Assembly: GCA_045613125.1 (NCBI GenBank)
Contig: JAZLAM010000022.1
Span: 186,001-250,000, forward strand
Reading direction: 5' to 3'
Length of the DNA stretch: 64,000 nucleotides
DNA from: JAFTYO01 sp045613125
Lineage (GTDB): Bacteria > Pseudomonadota > Alphaproteobacteria > RF32 > CAG-239
This document shows positions 36,999-45,836 of this stretch, piece after piece. The position numbers were made by a program, and so were the translations under genes. A model generated the notes under the pieces. That model searched no databases. It saw only the letters and a list, made by a program, of their open reading frames with translations, and was not told the origin of the DNA. Position 1 is the first letter of the stretch, and every line of letters starts with the position of its first letter.

Positions 36999-37370
36999 TT
37001 CTTCAACTTTCAATAAAACACTCTATTTTACATAGTTTACCACAAGAACATACTTTGTCAACATCATTACTTATTGATGAATGCCCTATTATTGATTGTA
37101 GACTTAATATTGTAAAAAATAATAAAACGATATGCAACGCATGAAATGTAAAATTATGTCTGTATTTCTTTTAACAATTAAAGCCAATGTATGAGTAAAA
37201 ACGGATACAGCTGATAACAAGTAATTGATATAGATAGAAAATATTTTGTATCTTTTCAACAAAAAATCTATTTCAATGTTTTGTAATAGTTTTTATTTAC
37301 TTTTTAAAAAGTGAGTTTTACGTAGCAAGAACGAACTTCTGTTCGAACGTTGTCAAACTTTAAAAAAATA
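36999..37370. other. intergenic stretch before tRNA-Arg
   Basis: About 370 bases without a gene. It holds the promoter of the leftward acidic protein gene (37034-37061) and, near 37331-37344, a small CGAAC/GTTCG hairpin. No DnaA-box cluster was seen although it lies between dnaA and dnaN. Confidence 0.4.
37034..37061 (-). promoter_or_regulatory. promoter of the acidic protein gene
   Basis: Read leftwards, TTGACA (37061-37056), a 16-base spacer and TAAACT (37039-37034) preceded by TGG give a consensus -35 with an extended -10, about 35 bases ahead of the ATG at 36998. Confidence 0.5.
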
Positions 37371-37390
37371 AAAACTCCCGAGGGAGTTTT
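37371..37390 (-). terminator. intrinsic terminator of tRNA-Arg
   Basis: AAAACTCC and GGAGTTTT pair around CGAG; on the minus strand the stem runs into a T-rich stretch directly after the tRNA. Confidence 0.75.
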
Positions 37391-37396
37391 AATAAA

Positions 37397-37473
37397 TGGC
37401 GCGCTCGGCGGGGTTCGAACTCACAACCTTCTGATCCGTAGTCAGATGCTCTATCCAATTGAGCTACGAGCGC
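37397..37473 (-). tRNA. tRNA-Arg(ACG)
   Basis: The reverse complement folds as a 77-nt tRNA: acceptor GCGCTCG with CGAGCGC, D-arm GCTCAATTGGATAGAGC, anticodon stem-loop TCTGA-CTACGGA-TCAGA with anticodon ACG (read as ICG), T-arm containing GAGTTCGAACCC, and an encoded CCA (tgg at 37397-37399). Confidence 0.95.
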
Positions 37474-37651
37474 ATAACAAAGTTGTTAATAAAACAAAAT
37501 AATTAATATTGCAAGCATTATTTTGCTTTTTTTTGAAAAAAGTTATTTTTGAACAAAAAATTGTGAACACTTACTTTTTTTACCTTTAGATTTTACATAT
37601 CTGTGATATGATTTGTATCAGTAAATAACAACTTTTAGATGGTCAAAAACT

Positions 37652-38770
37652 ATGAAATTTATAATAGAAAGAGCTATTTTATTAAAAACTCTCAGCCATG
37701 TTCAGAGCATTGTTGAGAAAAGAAACACTATTCCTGTTTTATCAAATGTCAAAATTGAAGCTTTGGGTGATAGCATAAGCTTCAAAGCAACCGACATGGA
37801 CACGGAAATCACAGAAATCACAGATGCAAAAATTATAGAGCAAGGGGCTACGACTGCTCCGGCACATATGCTGTATGATATTATCCGTAAATTAAGCGAC
37901 AGTTCCGAAGTTGAGCTGACATTCCCTGATGAAAAAGGACAATTAAGCATTGCTTCCGGACGCTCAAAATTTTCTCTTTCAACAATTGCTGTTGAAGACT
38001 TCCCTGTTATTTCGGGTGATGAACTTCCTATTAATTTCACCATAGCTAGAGAAGAGTTAAAAGATGTTATTGACAGAACTCAATTTGCAGTTTCAACAGA
38101 AGAAACAAGATACTATTTAAATGGTCTTTACATTCATGCAAAAACAGAAGGTCAAACAAATGTTTTACGCGTTGTTGCAACCGACGGTCACAGACTTGCT
38201 TGTGTAGAATCACCTTTACCTAATGGTGCTGAAAAAATAAGTGGTGTTATCGTTCCGAGAAAGACTGTTGCCGAAGTAAGAAAACTTTTGGATGATACCA
38301 AAGCTGAAGTAATATCTATCGGTTTATCAGAAAATAAAATTCGCTTCCTGTTAGAAGATGTGATCTTAACTTCAAAATTGATTGATGGAACATATCCTGA
38401 TTATGAGAGAGTTATTCCTACTGACAATGATAAAATTTTAGAAATAAAAGTTAAAAATTTATCATCTGCAGTTGACCGTGTTTCTGTCGTTGCAGAAAGG
38501 ACTAGAGCTATTAAACTTATCACAGGTAAAAACCATGTTGTATTAACAACCTCAAGTCCTGATTTAGGTAGTGCTTTAGAAGAATTGGAAGCAAAGTATG
38601 AACATGAAGCCTTAGAAGTTGGTTATAACTTCCGTTATTTACTTGATATTTTGGCTGAAATAAAAGGCGATGATGTAAAAATAAGTTTTTCTGACGGTTC
38701 ATCTCCTTCGGTTATTCATGATACTTCAGATGCAAGTGCTATCTACGTTTTGATGCCTATGCGTGTATAA
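37652..38770 (+). CDS. dnaN: DNA polymerase III beta subunit (sliding clamp)
   Basis: The beta clamp encircles DNA and holds the replicase. The 372-residue protein starts MKFIIERAILLKTLSHVQSI and shows the three repeated clamp domains, with VVATDGHRLACVE in the second and the C-terminal IYVLMPMRV forming part of the partner-binding pocket. It is followed 18 nt later by recF. Confidence 0.97.
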   Translation: MKFIIERAILLKTLSHVQSIVEKRNTIPVLSNVKIEALGDSISFKATDMDTEITEITDAKIIEQGATTAPAHMLYDIIRKLSDSSEVELTFPDEKGQLSIASGRSKFSLSTIAVEDFPVISGDELPINFTIAREELKDVIDRTQFAVSTEETRYYLNGLYIHAKTEGQTNVLRVVATDGHRLACVESPLPNGAEKISGVIVPRKTVAEVRKLLDDTKAEVISIGLSENKIRFLLEDVILTSKLIDGTYPDYERVIPTDNDKILEIKVKNLSSAVDRVSVVAERTRAIKLITGKNHVVLTTSSPDLGSALEELEAKYEHEALEVGYNFRYLLDILAEIKGDDVKISFSDGSSPSVIHDTSDASAIYVLMPMRV

Positions 38771-38788
38771 ACGGAGGTTTTTATTCGG

Positions 38789-40000
38789 TTGAGCAATTTA
38801 GCAATTAAAATTGATGAAGTTGTTAAAGAAAAGTCAGGTGTTTCACGCCTGACTTTAACCGATTTTAGAAACTATGCTTATTTGAGAATAAACGCTGATT
38901 TATGCCCTATCATTCTAACCGGCGAAAATGGGAGTGGTAAAACAAATATTTTGGAAGCTATATCTTTTTTAACGCCTGGGAAAGGGTTAAGAGGTGCTAG
39001 ACTTGCCGACATCAAACGCATCACTCCAGCTTTAGTTCATACTGACTACAAATATTCTGGGGAATCACTTAATTGGGCTGTTTCGGCTATTGTTAAAAAA
39101 AACAATGAAGAATATAATATTGGTACCGGAGCTCAAAAAACTCAAAGAGAAGCAGATGATGAAATCAGAAGTTTTGACCGAAGAATCGTGCAAATTGACG
39201 GCCAAAAAGTAGCATCTCAAACGGAACTCGGAAAATTTTTATCTGCTATATGGATAACTCCACAAATGGATAGGCTATTCTTAGGAGGAACTCAGCCAAG
39301 AAGAAGTTTCTTAGATAGAATTGTATATGCATTTGATGTAGAACACGCAAAAAGAACTGCAAATTTTGAACACACCTATAAACAATGGTATCAACTTCTT
39401 AAAAATGGATGCAATGACAACCGTTGGCTTTTATCTTTAGAAGAAGAAATGTCAAGCTTAGGAGTTGCTATTGCGGCAGCAAGACGTGAGTTGGTAGCCA
39501 GATTAAACACTTTTATTGAAACAGATCCCGACGATGTATTTCCTGATATTATGTTAGAACTGGAAGGAACCATTGAAAAAATGCTTGATAAAATGGCAGC
39601 AGTTGATGTGGAAGATTTTTATATAAATCTATTAAAAAAATCTCGTAATAGTGTTATAAATAATGATTATGTTGATGGAATAAACAGAACAGATTTTAAG
39701 GTCTACTACAAGAAAAAAAACATGCCGGCCGAACTTTGCTCTACTGGTGAACAAAAATCTTTACTTGTCAGCATCATTTTAGCACAAACCAAATGTCAAA
39801 TTTTAGATAAAGGATTTGCTCCGATTCTACTTCTTGATGAAGTTACCACGCATTTAGATAATATAAAAAAAGACGCATTGTTATACAAAATAAAAGATTT
39901 GAAACTTCAAGCTTGGATTACATCTACCGAATCGCAATTATTTGAGATCTTAAAAAATGATGCTCAATTTTTTAACGTTAAAAATAATCAAGTATTCTAA
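38789..40000 (+). CDS. recF: DNA replication and repair protein RecF
   Basis: RecF helps load RecA at gaps. The 403-residue SMC-like ATPase has LTLTDFRNYAYL, Walker A LTGENGSGKTNILEAIS, the signature STGEQKSLLVS and Walker B ILLLDEVTTHLD. The start is a TTG at 38789 with GGAGG eleven bases upstream, since no ATG lies ahead of the conserved LTLTDFRNY. Confidence 0.95.
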   Translation: MSNLAIKIDEVVKEKSGVSRLTLTDFRNYAYLRINADLCPIILTGENGSGKTNILEAISFLTPGKGLRGARLADIKRITPALVHTDYKYSGESLNWAVSAIVKKNNEEYNIGTGAQKTQREADDEIRSFDRRIVQIDGQKVASQTELGKFLSAIWITPQMDRLFLGGTQPRRSFLDRIVYAFDVEHAKRTANFEHTYKQWYQLLKNGCNDNRWLLSLEEEMSSLGVAIAAARRELVARLNTFIETDPDDVFPDIMLELEGTIEKMLDKMAAVDVEDFYINLLKKSRNSVINNDYVDGINRTDFKVYYKKKNMPAELCSTGEQKSLLVSIILAQTKCQILDKGFAPILLLDEVTTHLDNIKKDALLYKIKDLKLQAWITSTESQLFEILKNDAQFFNVKNNQVF

Positions 40001-40016
40001 TATTAAATTTAAGCAT

Positions 40017-40049
40017 AAAAAAAACCTCGAATTTTAATAAATCCGAGGT
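40017..40049 (-). terminator. terminator after the small-gene pair
   Basis: On the minus strand ACCTCG and CGAGGT form a stem with an AT loop, followed by eight T. It ends the leftward transcript of the two genes upstream. Confidence 0.65.
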
Positions 40050-40071
40050 AATTTGATACATAAACTGTTTT

Positions 40072-40272
40072 CTAGTACTTTGTTCTGTGATTTTTAAACC
40101 ACTTATGTACTCTTTCCAGTTCTTCCAAAGCCTCATCTCTGCCTGCCATAGCAAACTGTGATGGAGGGCTTTTTCCTTCATTGCGGGATAAATCCGGCAA
40201 GCTCTTTGTAACGAGTAAGTTAAACCCAATAATCGTTACTCCAATGACAAACAGTCCAGGTAGATATTTCAT
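40072..40272 (-). CDS. small membrane-anchored hypothetical protein
   Basis: A 66-residue protein with one N-terminal hydrophobic helix (LPGLFVIGVTIIGFNLLV) and a polar tail rich in Glu and Arg. No family recognised. It starts 4 nt after the preceding gene's stop, so the two form an operon ended by the hairpin at 40017-40049. Confidence 0.5.
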   Translation of the reverse strand: MKYLPGLFVIGVTIIGFNLLVTKSLPDLSRNEGKSPPSQFAMAGRDEALEELERVHKWFKNHRTKY

Positions 40273-40276
40273 ACGG

Positions 40277-40651
40277 CTAATGATTAATTAACGGTTTATA
40301 TCTTGGATAGCCATTGATAGTATCAAATTGAACATATTGAACACCATCAATAGTAAACTCTTTGCCTACTTTTGTTTCAGATGAAACAAAAGCATCATCA
40401 ATCAACGCAATCTTGGCCCGCTTAATAGCAAATACGACCTGCTTTTCGCCACATTTTCGTACCGCTGCTATAAACGGTATATTGGTTGGAAAGTGGTGAA
40501 CAGGATGACGGAGCGTCATCTTAACCAGCCTCACATTATTTTCACTTGCCTCCAAATTGTTTTGAGAGATGTACGCATTGACCTTTGAGGTCAGAACAAG
40601 CAGATTGACATTTTCAAGAGCTGCTACATTTTTTTTCATATTTTTCTTCAT
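40277..40651 (-). CDS. hypothetical protein
   Basis: A 124-residue soluble-looking protein, no signal peptide or membrane segment, with a basic N-terminus and a beta-rich second half (VVFAIKRAKIALIDDAF; GVQYVQFDTINGYPRY). No family recognised. The coding stretch looks somewhat richer in G+C than its neighbours, hinting at acquisition. ATG codons at 40651 and 40639 are both possible starts. Confidence 0.5.
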   Translation of the reverse strand: MKKNMKKNVAALENVNLLVLTSKVNAYISQNNLEASENNVRLVKMTLRHPVHHFPTNIPFIAAVRKCGEKQVVFAIKRAKIALIDDAFVSSETKVGKEFTIDGVQYVQFDTINGYPRYKPLINH

Positions 40652-40765
40652 AACTACAAAATTATTTAATTTTCACTTTTATAATAAACATATTTTTTGA
40701 CAAAATCAAGCAAAAAATGATAAAAAAGAAAATTAACTATTTCAAAAATTAAATATATGAAGAGT

Positions 40766-40975
40766 TTAATTCTTTTGATAATCTTTACATGTTTTATTGC
40801 TTTCTATCATAGCTCTATCACTATCAGGCAAATCATCCATATCTCCAAAATTATACATACTACAGTTAAATTCTTCTATATCGTCGAGGATACCATTTTG
40901 CAAATCTATCAAAGTATCTTCTTCCAAACCTAAAACATGAAAATGTTTCTTTTTATCTATTTTATTTTGTTTCAT
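40766..40975 (-). CDS. small acidic hypothetical protein
   Basis: A 69-residue acidic protein with a basic first dozen residues (MKQNKIDKKKH) and a run of aspartate and glutamate (GILDDIEEFN; GDMDDLPDSDR). A clear GGAG site precedes the ATG, which supports translation. No family recognised. Confidence 0.5.
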   Translation of the reverse strand: MKQNKIDKKKHFHVLGLEEDTLIDLQNGILDDIEEFNCSMYNFGDMDDLPDSDRAMIESNKTCKDYQKN

Positions 40976-41093
40976 AAATTATTCTCCTTTTTCATACTAT
41001 TATATAATATGTGTATCTTATTTTTTAAGTTATATTTTTTCTTTACAAAAGTTATGATTTTGCATTAAAATAATAAAAAATGGAGAAAAAATC

Positions 41094-41750
41094 ATGAAAA
41101 ACATTGCATATTCATCATATAGTTTAAAAGAAGAAATTATAAGCAGTATCATTCATGGAATCGGCATATTCCTAAGTATTGCAATTTTAAGCGTATTAGT
41201 TACATTATCTGCTGTTTACGGCAATGTATACAGTATTGTTTCTTGTGCAATTTTCGGTTTTTCAATGTTATTAATGTATGCAGCATCAACACTTTATCAT
41301 GCCATCCCCTACTCTCAAGCAAAAAAAATATTAAAAAAATTTGACCATATTGCAATATATTATTTAATTGCCGGCACTTATACTCCGTTTTTATTGGTAA
41401 TAATGCGCAATACTTTTGGTTGGATATTATTTGCAATCATATGGGGACTAGCCATTGTCGGAACTGTTTTAAAGATATTATTACCTTCAAACGGAAAGAA
41501 ATTGTGGTCTATAGGGCTTTATCTTTTAATGGGTTGGTTAGTAATTATTGCTTCTAAAACATTGTTTGCTTTAATGCCTAAATTAGCGATAGTTTTTTTA
41601 ATATTGGGTGGTATTTTTTATACAATCGGCATTATTTTTTATGTCTGGAAAAGTAAAAAATATACCCATGCAATTTGGCACGGATTTGTTTTATTAGGAA
41701 CAATTATGCACTTTTTTGCCATTTTGTTTTCTTGTGTATTTATTGAATAG
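41094..41750 (+). CDS. hemolysin III/PAQR family membrane protein
   Basis: A 218-residue protein with seven predicted transmembrane helices and the conserved histidine pattern of the hemolysin III/TrhA (PAQR) family: ISSIIHGIGIFLS, YAASTLYHAIP, FDHIAIYYLIAGTYTPF and the last-helix HGFVLLGTIMHFF. Bacterial members are linked to membrane fluidity; hemolytic activity is rarely shown. Confidence 0.9.
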   Translation: MKNIAYSSYSLKEEIISSIIHGIGIFLSIAILSVLVTLSAVYGNVYSIVSCAIFGFSMLLMYAASTLYHAIPYSQAKKILKKFDHIAIYYLIAGTYTPFLLVIMRNTFGWILFAIIWGLAIVGTVLKILLPSNGKKLWSIGLYLLMGWLVIIASKTLFALMPKLAIVFLILGGIFYTIGIIFYVWKSKKYTHAIWHGFVLLGTIMHFFAILFSCVFIE

Positions 41751-41814
41751 GACACAACAAAGAATACCTTTTTGGTAATATCTAGACAACTATAACATAT
41801 TTATCACAGATAAA

Positions 41815-42582
41815 TTATTTTCCTTGAGAACGTTTTCGAGCAATCTCCACATAAGACTCAACCTCGCCTTCACGCCCATGATAAGCTAAAGAAAAACTTT
41901 CCACTAAAAATCCATATGGATTAAGAACTCTTTTCATTTTATTACTAAACTGCAAATTAACATACCTTATACGCATAACTGCTCGCCAATACACAATTGT
42001 CGGAGGTAAACCTGGCTTAATATCATAAGTTTTAAACTGAGTTTGCCATAACCCCCTTGAAAGAGGACGTATCCATTCTACTTCGACATAACGTTGCATA
42101 CCATCTTTTTTTGCTTTCAACATTGCTTCTTCATAATCTGAAGACATAAACTCATTATAAACTTGAGGTGTTTGATACCAATAAAAAGCTTCCCCTTGTC
42201 TCCAACGTCTTTCCATTTCTGTCAGGCTTGTTGTAATGGTGTATCTTAAATTAATATACTCATCTATATATTTTTCCGTAATCAGATCACTAACAGGAAA
42301 GCGTATTTCTCTTTTTTGAACCATTTCTATTTGAGAAAAATAAGAGTTAATACTGAAAAAATTAGGATATACACTAATTTGTGGCAACAGAAGATATAGT
42401 GTACTTGCTAACATCATATTAAAACAAATACTAATTACAGAAAGGACTACTAAAAGTCGCGATGTCCATAAATATCTACGCTCGGGTAAAGCATCAACAT
42501 GAACTCTTTCTGGATATGCCTCTATTTTATCCGGGCTTGCTTTTTCTTTATATCTAAAAAGTGTATGAAAAATTTCAATCAT
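41815..42582 (-). CDS. VirB8-like inner-membrane protein
   Basis: A 255-residue protein with a cytoplasmic N-terminus ending LPERRYLWTSR, one transmembrane helix (about 40-65) and a periplasmic domain whose layout matches VirB8: KYIDEYINLRYTITT, the MSSDYEEAML stretch and NPYGFLVESFSL at the position of the VirB8 NPxGF motif. VirB8 organises type IV secretion assembly. No other type IV secretion gene is in the window, so it is an orphan or a distant part of a scattered system. It is divergent from the TolC-like gene. Confidence 0.65.
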   Translation of the reverse strand: MIEIFHTLFRYKEKASPDKIEAYPERVHVDALPERRYLWTSRLLVVLSVISICFNMMLASTLYLLLPQISVYPNFFSINSYFSQIEMVQKREIRFPVSDLITEKYIDEYINLRYTITTSLTEMERRWRQGEAFYWYQTPQVYNEFMSSDYEEAMLKAKKDGMQRYVEVEWIRPLSRGLWQTQFKTYDIKPGLPPTIVYWRAVMRIRYVNLQFSNKMKRVLNPYGFLVESFSLAYHGREGEVESYVEIARKRSQGK

Positions 42583-42716
42583 TTGCTAATATTAACCTCA
42601 CTTTTACATTTATATGTTATTTTATACAACAAAGTAGTATAAAATCAATTAAATACTGTTATTTTTTTTAAAAATAATATAACAATATTTTATAAACATA
42701 TGTTAAGGATATAAAA

Positions 42717-44615
42717 ATGAGAAAGATTTTATGTTTTGCGGCCAGTTTATTAGCCCTATCTTCTTGTCAAAACTATGATAATGGAGTTTATTCTGAAAAA
42801 CAACCATCTCAAGCATATTATTCCGATTGGGACAGAGCAATCAGAATCGATACTGATATGCAAAACATGTATGCCGGCACACCTCGCAAAATTGAACGTC
42901 CTATAGATATGTATATGGCAATGGCTCTTGCCTTAAAATATAACTATACCGGAAGGATGATTATCTATGAAGAAAACTTAATTAAAGCAGGTAAATCTTC
43001 ATATGCTCAATTGCAAGAAATACTAAATAATGCAGGCTATATTAATACAAATAATTCTTCTCAATTAAGCCCTGACTTAAAAGTTGCATGGAATATATTG
43101 GATATGTCAACAGTATATTATCAATCTGAAGATCCTTCATTTAAAACAAATGTTGCAATTGAGCAAAGTCGTAAAGTTACACACAATATTTTGCAAGAAG
43201 CTCGCTTGTTATATTGGAAGGCTTTAACCGCTCAAAGACTACTCCCTATTATTGATCAAATGAGCGAATATCTTACTTTAGAAGTTGATGAAATGAATGC
43301 TCAATCTAAAGACTTGGCGACAAAAGGAGAAGCAACACCCCGAGACAATTTAATCAAGAAAAGGAAATATATGGAATCGGTGAAAAATCTTGCTTCTTTA
43401 AAACGTGATTTAGAAACAGCTCAGAGCCGATTAGCAAGTTTGATGGGTTTCCATCCTTCTACAGAATTTAAATTAGTTGGCACACAGTATGGCAATTTTG
43501 AATTACCTGAAATAAGAGCAAATTTAAGCCAAATAGAATGGCTTGCTTTATCAAACAGACCCGAGCTTCGTGTTCATGATTTAATCTCTAAAAACTCTGA
43601 CAAAGAAATGATTATTCAAGACTTTAGAAGCCAAAATCAAAATAAATACTCTAACGATTCGCAATATTATAAACAATGGTCAAAACAAGGATGCGAAATT
43701 GGTATGAATGCCATTCAGGAAGCTCAAAAAGCTGATATAGCAGAGTTTAATTCTTTGCGTCGTCAACGTATGACATCATTAATACTAAACCAAGTTTATG
43801 TAGCTTGGGCACAATATATGGCAGCAACAGAAGATTATCAAATAAATATGGAAATTGCTAATACTTCTGAAAATATTGCTGAAGATTTTACATTTACAGA
43901 AGGTGAAAAAAATGAGAAAAGTCAGTTAGAAGCGTCTCGTGCAATTGAAGATGAAGTGAAAGCATTTTTATCCTATGTAGACGTTCAGGAAGCTTTAGGT
44001 AACTTATATGCTACCATGGGTTTAGATGCTATTCCTTATTATATGTTAGGAGAAAAACCATCTAGCATTGCTTTATATTTAAATCAAAATATGAACAAAT
44101 GGGGTAATGGCGAGCTTATTCCTGATAATCGTCCATATTTATTAGATATTCCTTCCAAACGTCCTCCGATTGATGTTTCTTCAAGGCTAAAACTTCCTGA
44201 TGTAACCGTTGGCACAGGAGATCCTATTTATATTGAAATTAAAGATGATGTATTAAAACTTTTGGGTTGGGAAGGAAATATTACAACTCGAGCAGGTCTT
44301 ATCGACGACAGTCCTTTGCCTAAGTGGCTTAAATATAACACTGAAAAACGCGTATTTACAGGCAGGGCTATGCCTAAAGATGGTGGCGTATATCAAATTA
44401 AACTATACATCACTGAAGATACCGGTAATATTGCTTATGCAACATTTAAGCTAACCGTAAGAGAAGTTTATGTTCCATCCCTTAAATTAAAGGGTTTAAC
44501 AAAAGGTAGAGGAGCAATGATTCTAAAACGTTGTGAAGGCAAAAATTGTAAAGACACCTACATCCATCAAGATGAGATAGGAAAAGAGGTAGAAAGGGCT
44601 CCTTCAAAACGCTAA
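42717..44615 (+). CDS. TolC-like outer-membrane lipoprotein with cadherin-like domain
   Basis: A 632-residue protein with a lipobox LALSSC (Cys17, then Gln, so outer-membrane sorting), long coiled-coil helices in two similar halves (about 60-250 and 275-450) as in TolC-type channels (LASLKRDLETAQSRLASLMG; EDEVKAFLSYVDVQEAL), and then a C-terminal cadherin-like/Ig-type module at about 505-590 (LPDVTVGTGDPIYIEI; YITEDTGNIAYATFKL). The fusion is unusual for the family. A divergent VirB8-like gene shares its upstream region. Confidence 0.6.
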   Translation: MRKILCFAASLLALSSCQNYDNGVYSEKQPSQAYYSDWDRAIRIDTDMQNMYAGTPRKIERPIDMYMAMALALKYNYTGRMIIYEENLIKAGKSSYAQLQEILNNAGYINTNNSSQLSPDLKVAWNILDMSTVYYQSEDPSFKTNVAIEQSRKVTHNILQEARLLYWKALTAQRLLPIIDQMSEYLTLEVDEMNAQSKDLATKGEATPRDNLIKKRKYMESVKNLASLKRDLETAQSRLASLMGFHPSTEFKLVGTQYGNFELPEIRANLSQIEWLALSNRPELRVHDLISKNSDKEMIIQDFRSQNQNKYSNDSQYYKQWSKQGCEIGMNAIQEAQKADIAEFNSLRRQRMTSLILNQVYVAWAQYMAATEDYQINMEIANTSENIAEDFTFTEGEKNEKSQLEASRAIEDEVKAFLSYVDVQEALGNLYATMGLDAIPYYMLGEKPSSIALYLNQNMNKWGNGELIPDNRPYLLDIPSKRPPIDVSSRLKLPDVTVGTGDPIYIEIKDDVLKLLGWEGNITTRAGLIDDSPLPKWLKYNTEKRVFTGRAMPKDGGVYQIKLYITEDTGNIAYATFKLTVREVYVPSLKLKGLTKGRGAMILKRCEGKNCKDTYIHQDEIGKEVERAPSKR

Positions 44616-44626
44616 ACAAACATCTG

Positions 44627-44652
44627 CCCCGAACAATTTCGGGGCTTTTTTT
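44627..44652 (+). terminator. intrinsic terminator after the TolC-like gene
   Basis: GCCCCGAA and TTCGGGGC form an eight-base stem with a three-base loop followed by seven T. Confidence 0.85.
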
Positions 44653-44766
44653 CATATAAACATAAAAAATATTAACTATTAGGTAAAATATGGTTGATAT
44701 ATTGCATAATGTGGAATAGAATATAAATCTATTTAAGGTATTAATTATATATAACGAGGAAATATT

Positions 44767-45333
44767 ATGAAAATCACATTGACAGGAAAACAAGTTGATA
44801 TCGGCGACAGATTACGTAAACATGTCGAAGAGGCAATTGAAAATTCAGTAAATAAATATTTTAGCGCACCTATCAGTTCAACAGTTGCATTTTCTAAAGA
44901 AGGCGAAGATTTTAGCGTTGAAGTTACCGTACGTCCTGCAAAAAATATGATATTAAAAGGTTCAGGTATAGCTGCAGATCCATATTCTGCTTTTGATAAT
45001 GCTAATGAACATATTGCAACTCGTTTACGTCGCAATAAAAACAAATTAAACGATCATAAAGGTAAACTCGGATTGGCAGAGTTAGCTTATCAAGCCGTAC
45101 TTCCTCTTCATGAAACAGAAGAAGAATTGGATGTTGATGTTGACGCTCCTTTAACGATTGCCGAAACAGATGCAAACATTCCGGTTTGTAACGTCAGTGA
45201 AGCTGTCATGCTTATGGATTTATCTAACGAATGTGCTTTGATGTTCCGCAACAGCGCAAATAATCATATTAGTATGGTATATCGCCGTAAAGATGGTAAT
45301 ATTGGCTGGGTTGAACCAAAGTCTGAAAACTAA
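44767..45333 (+). CDS. hpf: ribosome hibernation promoting factor, long form
   Basis: HPF dimerises 70S ribosomes in stationary phase. The 188-residue protein has the S30AE/YfiA fold from MKITLTGKQVDIGD to about residue 105 and a C-terminal dimerisation domain (VSEAVMLMDLSNECALMFRN). It is followed 17 nt later by ptsN; the rpoN gene that usually precedes this pair is not here. Confidence 0.92.
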   Translation: MKITLTGKQVDIGDRLRKHVEEAIENSVNKYFSAPISSTVAFSKEGEDFSVEVTVRPAKNMILKGSGIAADPYSAFDNANEHIATRLRRNKNKLNDHKGKLGLAELAYQAVLPLHETEEELDVDVDAPLTIAETDANIPVCNVSEAVMLMDLSNECALMFRNSANNHISMVYRRKDGNIGWVEPKSEN

Positions 45334-45350
45334 TTAACAGGATTAAATTC

Positions 45351-45794
45351 ATGAAAATCTCTGACATTTTATCAACAAATTCTATTTTTACAGAAGTTAA
45401 AGCTAACAACAAACGTCAGCTCCTTCAAGAACTTGCGATTAAAATGGCAAATATGTCTCAGCTTGATGAAAGGCTATTATCTGATGCTATTATGGAACGT
45501 GAAAATTTAGGTTCTACCGGTTATGGCAGAGGCACAGCATTTCCTCATGCTCGTATTGAGGGTACAAAATCTGTTCAAGCTGTTTTTGCAAGACTTGAAT
45601 CACCTATAGATTTTGATGCTGTTGATACAAAACCTGTTGATTTAGTGTTTATGTTGGTTTCTCCGGAAACAAATGGCGCAGATCATCTGACTGCTCTTGC
45701 AACTTTGTCAAGAATCTTAAAAAATGAAGAAACCTGCGAGAAGTTGCGTAAAGCAAAATCAAGAGATGAAATATACGCAATTTTGAATATGTAA
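45351..45794 (+). CDS. ptsN: PTS IIA-like nitrogen regulatory protein
   Basis: EIIA-Ntr is the last phosphocarrier of the nitrogen PTS. The 147-residue protein has the phosphorylatable histidine in TAFPHARIEG and the family stretch KPVDLVFMLVSPE. It pairs with hpf in one operon, ended by a terminator. Confidence 0.93.
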   Translation: MKISDILSTNSIFTEVKANNKRQLLQELAIKMANMSQLDERLLSDAIMERENLGSTGYGRGTAFPHARIEGTKSVQAVFARLESPIDFDAVDTKPVDLVFMLVSPETNGADHLTALATLSRILKNEETCEKLRKAKSRDEIYAILNM

Positions 45795-45805
45795 TCTGAA
45801 ATTTT

Positions 45806-45834
45806 AAGCCTCCGAACTTCGGAGGCTTTTTTTT
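45806..45834 (+). terminator. intrinsic terminator after ptsN
   Basis: AAGCCTCCGAA and TTCGGAGGCTT form an almost perfect stem followed by eight T. Confidence 0.88.
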
Positions 45835-45836
45835 AC

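Noticed and set aside
37014..37651. Possible replication origin between dnaA and dnaN
   Set aside because: No cluster of DnaA boxes (TTATCCACA-like) could be found by eye here or next to dnaA; a GC-skew plot would be needed.
39978..40229. 83-codon minus-strand frame overlapping the small membrane protein
   Set aside because: It overlaps the 66-residue gene in another frame, crosses its terminator, and resembles no protein.
44653..44766. Sigma-54 promoter in front of hpf-ptsN
   Set aside because: No clear GG-N10-GC pattern was visible and rpoN is not in the window.
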